A DNA stretch of 64,000 nucleotides from Lactifluus volemus (lineage: Eukaryota; Basidiomycota; Agaricomycetes; Russulales; Russulaceae): the NCBI GenBank assembly GCA_022376515.1, contig WTXI01000053.1, positions 62,001-126,000 on the forward strand, written 5' to 3'. Position 1 is the stretch's first letter, and the number at the start of each line of letters is the position of its first letter. The notes under the pieces are model-generated. The model did not search any database and was not told the DNA's origin. It saw nothing but the letters and a program-made list of their open reading frames with translations. Of this stretch, positions 62,035 through 64,000 are shown one piece after another. A program made the position numbers and the translations under genes.

Positions 62035-62990
62035 GTTCAACAAAGGTGGAAAAAGGGACCAGAGAAGGACAGGGAGGAAGGAAGGAGGTAAACAGATGAG
62101 CGGCGGCGAGGAAGGCAAACGCGTAGAAGTCCCGTAATCGGAGATCTAAGCGAAGGGGAGGAACGGAAAGGGAGAGTAGACGCGATCTTGAGAAGGCAGA
62201 GACTTAGAGAGACTAAAGAAACTTGAAGCAAACGAGATATTTCGAGAACAACTGGTGAGCGGCGTATTCTCGCTGGCTCGTTTGTACAATTTCCGAGTCC
62301 TATTTAAGTACATTCGAGCCTAGTAAACTAAAATGGCGAGCGCGTCGAAAACGGGGATGGAAGTAAGTCGCGTACTGAACGGGCACGAAACAAAGAGGCA
62401 AGTAAGAGTCGTCGGAAGTGAGATGAAAGTGAAAGGAAAGGGCGCGAGGCATCTAAAGTAGCAGGGGAACAAAGGGGAAAGGGGGAGTAAGTCATGAAAG
62501 AAAGGGAGTCAAAAATAAAACCTTCAAAGTCGCGTGCACCCTCAGAAGGCTTCACGGGATGCTCGCGGTCTCTTCGAGAGGTCGATAGGCCGTCAGCCTA
62601 AACCGTGGGCGCGGCGCGAGGCACAGCACACAGCCCGAGACGGAAGGAAAACTAAGCACAAAGAGTGAGAAAATACCAAACTGAGCGAACAATAGCGAAC
62701 GCGAAGCGATCTAGCACGAAACGGGAAGCACAGGAAACGCGAGACATGAAAGAAACAAAGGAGAAGCACAGAAAAACGTCGTGCGACTCGAGGCCGCAGA
62801 GGACGGGTGTATGGCCGAGGCGTAGTCGCATCGTGGCCGAGGAGGGATCGTGACCCCTTTCGAGATCGAAACGCGGGAGAACGAGATCTAAAGCAGTCTG
62901 GAGAATTTGGTGAGCAGCAGCACAGATCGAGACGAGGAGGAAACGGGAGCTGTGCATACTAAGATGCACAATAGGAGGTTTCGAGGCCAG
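62035..62990 (+). other. Purine-rich block, about 950 bp
   Basis: The + strand is strongly enriched in A and G (for example ggacagggaggaaggaagga near 62070) with many cgag/gcgag words. The long minus-strand frames here (62652-63098) are a by-product of low stop-codon density on skewed sequence. No known element recognised. Confidence 0.6.
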
Positions 62991-63654
62991 CCGCGAGGCT
63001 GACCCTACACGACCTTGCCAATGTTTCCGCGAAACTGGATAAACAAGCTCTGAACGCGGCTTTCGGTGGATGGCTCTTGAGCTATATGTTCTCGTCATCG
63101 CAAGACAAGCACTCCCTCGAGGACTTGTTCTAGCTCGTGGTCTTCATCCAGGGCATCAAACGTCCATTCAAGTTTCAAGCCTGAGATATTACCCTTGATT
63201 TTCACTGACATTCTCGAGGTGGGCTGCTTTCACTATACTTGCCCAAGGTCCGTCCGCGATAAGTATTCGGTGTTCTGCATATCATCAAAGCGGATCAACC
63301 TGGCTGATAAAGAAAAAGGCATTGGTAAACGGTGCACAGTAGCAGGTCACGTCCAAGCAAAAACACTGAGGAAAATCCTTGGTACTTTCACAACTGTGTA
63401 GCCTTGATGAACGGGCCACGTCCAAAAGCCAACTGCGGCCGCGGACGCGCAAATGGCGGCCGATTTGTCCACGTGATCGTCCCCTCGGTCACGTCATGGC
63501 TCGGCGTTCGCCTTCCTTGTGAGCCCACGGCCACACGGCCCCGCGCTAACCTGACGGGCAGAGAATCGTGACGGTGCCAGCTTAGGGTGAAATGGCGAGA
63601 CATCGTGGATCATCCGTTTGTTGGCGCTGAGCGTTGTTTACATGCACACCCTCC

Positions 63655-64000
63655 TGCTGTCGTTCCTCATCAGTGGCACACTACGACCACACCCTAGCCT
63701 GCCTGAAGGCCCTGAACTGAAGGGCTGGAGCAAGTCATGGCTGTGCATCCAGAAAGGAGGAGGAAACCATGAGGAGGCTCGTGAACATAGGGCAATGTTT
63801 TTTTAGCTCGACAGTGTGACAGTGTCGGCACTTGCGACAAATAGCGTAGCGTGCAACACAAGGGAGAGATCTTTTTATTCATATGCGGCGTGTTTCGTTC
63901 CCCACGTTGTCAGATATTCGCCAGCTTCGGATTGGTCCATACAGTCGGTGGCGGCATTCTGACAGTTTCTCTTACTGTACAACATTCCAGTCGTGCTCCA
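63655..64000 (+). repeat. Upstream block of a third DUF6534 unit, cut by the window edge
   Basis: Matches 59570-59900, the region upstream of gene B, in the same order. In unit B the start codon lies about 187 bp beyond the end of the matched block, so a third DUF6534 gene would begin roughly 100-200 bp past the right edge. Confidence 0.55.

Larger units (their letters stand above)
61705..64000. other. 2.3-kb stretch after DUF6534 gene B
   Basis: Contains a perfect 22-bp palindrome (61788), a purine-rich block (about 62035-62990) and, from about 63655, the upstream block of a further DUF6534 unit. No complete gene seen; the long minus-strand frame at 62652-63098 is a by-product of the skewed composition. 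Confidence 0.55.

Noticed and set aside
62652..63098. 148-codon minus-strand frame
   Set aside because: Sits in the purine-skewed block, where stop codons are scarce on that strand; no domain seen.

Overview
This window is nuclear DNA from a filamentous basidiomycete, most likely an agaricomycete. Short introns (about 43-85 nt, GT-AG with a few GC-AG) can be placed exactly in most genes. The gene families are basidiomycete ones: large NACHT-ankyrin NLR proteins, rapidly varying F-box-like proteins, DUF6534-type membrane proteins, and a Tad/I-like LINE relic with an RNase H remnant. A Cantharellales relative (Rhizoctonia/Ceratobasidium type) is my guess, not a proof. All gene models were spliced by hand from the sequence. 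Ten of the thirteen main models close in frame. The exceptions, eEF1B, F-box-like gene B and the ferric reductase, need extra bases and are discussed below.

Layout. 1-17.7 kb: a tandem array of three ~4.5-6.7 kb units. Each carries one intact ten-exon NLR gene on the minus strand (1067, 1022 and 993 aa). Units 1 and 2 also carry dead pieces of the neighbouring gene (exon 1 of a GPI-protein gene) and a dead LINE 3' end. 18-18.9 kb: the intact GPI-anchor-type secreted protein gene, divergent from NLR3. 19.3-21.6 kb: an F-box protein. 21.6-26.3 kb: no recognised gene. 26.3-29.5 kb: two conserved genes on the minus strand, a divergent Cdc20/Cdh1-type APC/C activator and translation factor eEF1B. 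29.5-35.2 kb: gene-poor. 35.2-41 kb: two paralogous F-box-like genes in tandem. 41-48.8 kb: gene-poor, with one fragment of a secreted-protein gene. 48.8-50.6 kb: La/Lhp1 RNA chaperone. 51.3-55 kb: a ferric/cupric reductase next to a Ctr-type copper transporter, a plausible reductive metal-uptake pair. 57.6-61.7 kb: two tandem DUF6534-type multi-pass membrane protein genes, with the upstream block of a third copy at the right edge.

The main themes are recent tandem duplication with differential ankyrin-repeat content (an innate-recognition-like NLR cluster), capture and decay of neighbouring sequence inside duplicated units, and a striking excess of TACTGTA/TACAGTA motifs and GTAC-cored perfect palindromes in intergenic DNA. 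The reductase contains a series of single-base losses inside short homopolymers. eEF1B and one F-box-like gene each contain one. These look like either assembly indels or very recent decay. I found no CRISPR array, operon-like bacterial system, rRNA or convincing tRNA gene. The most distinctive biology is the NLR array.
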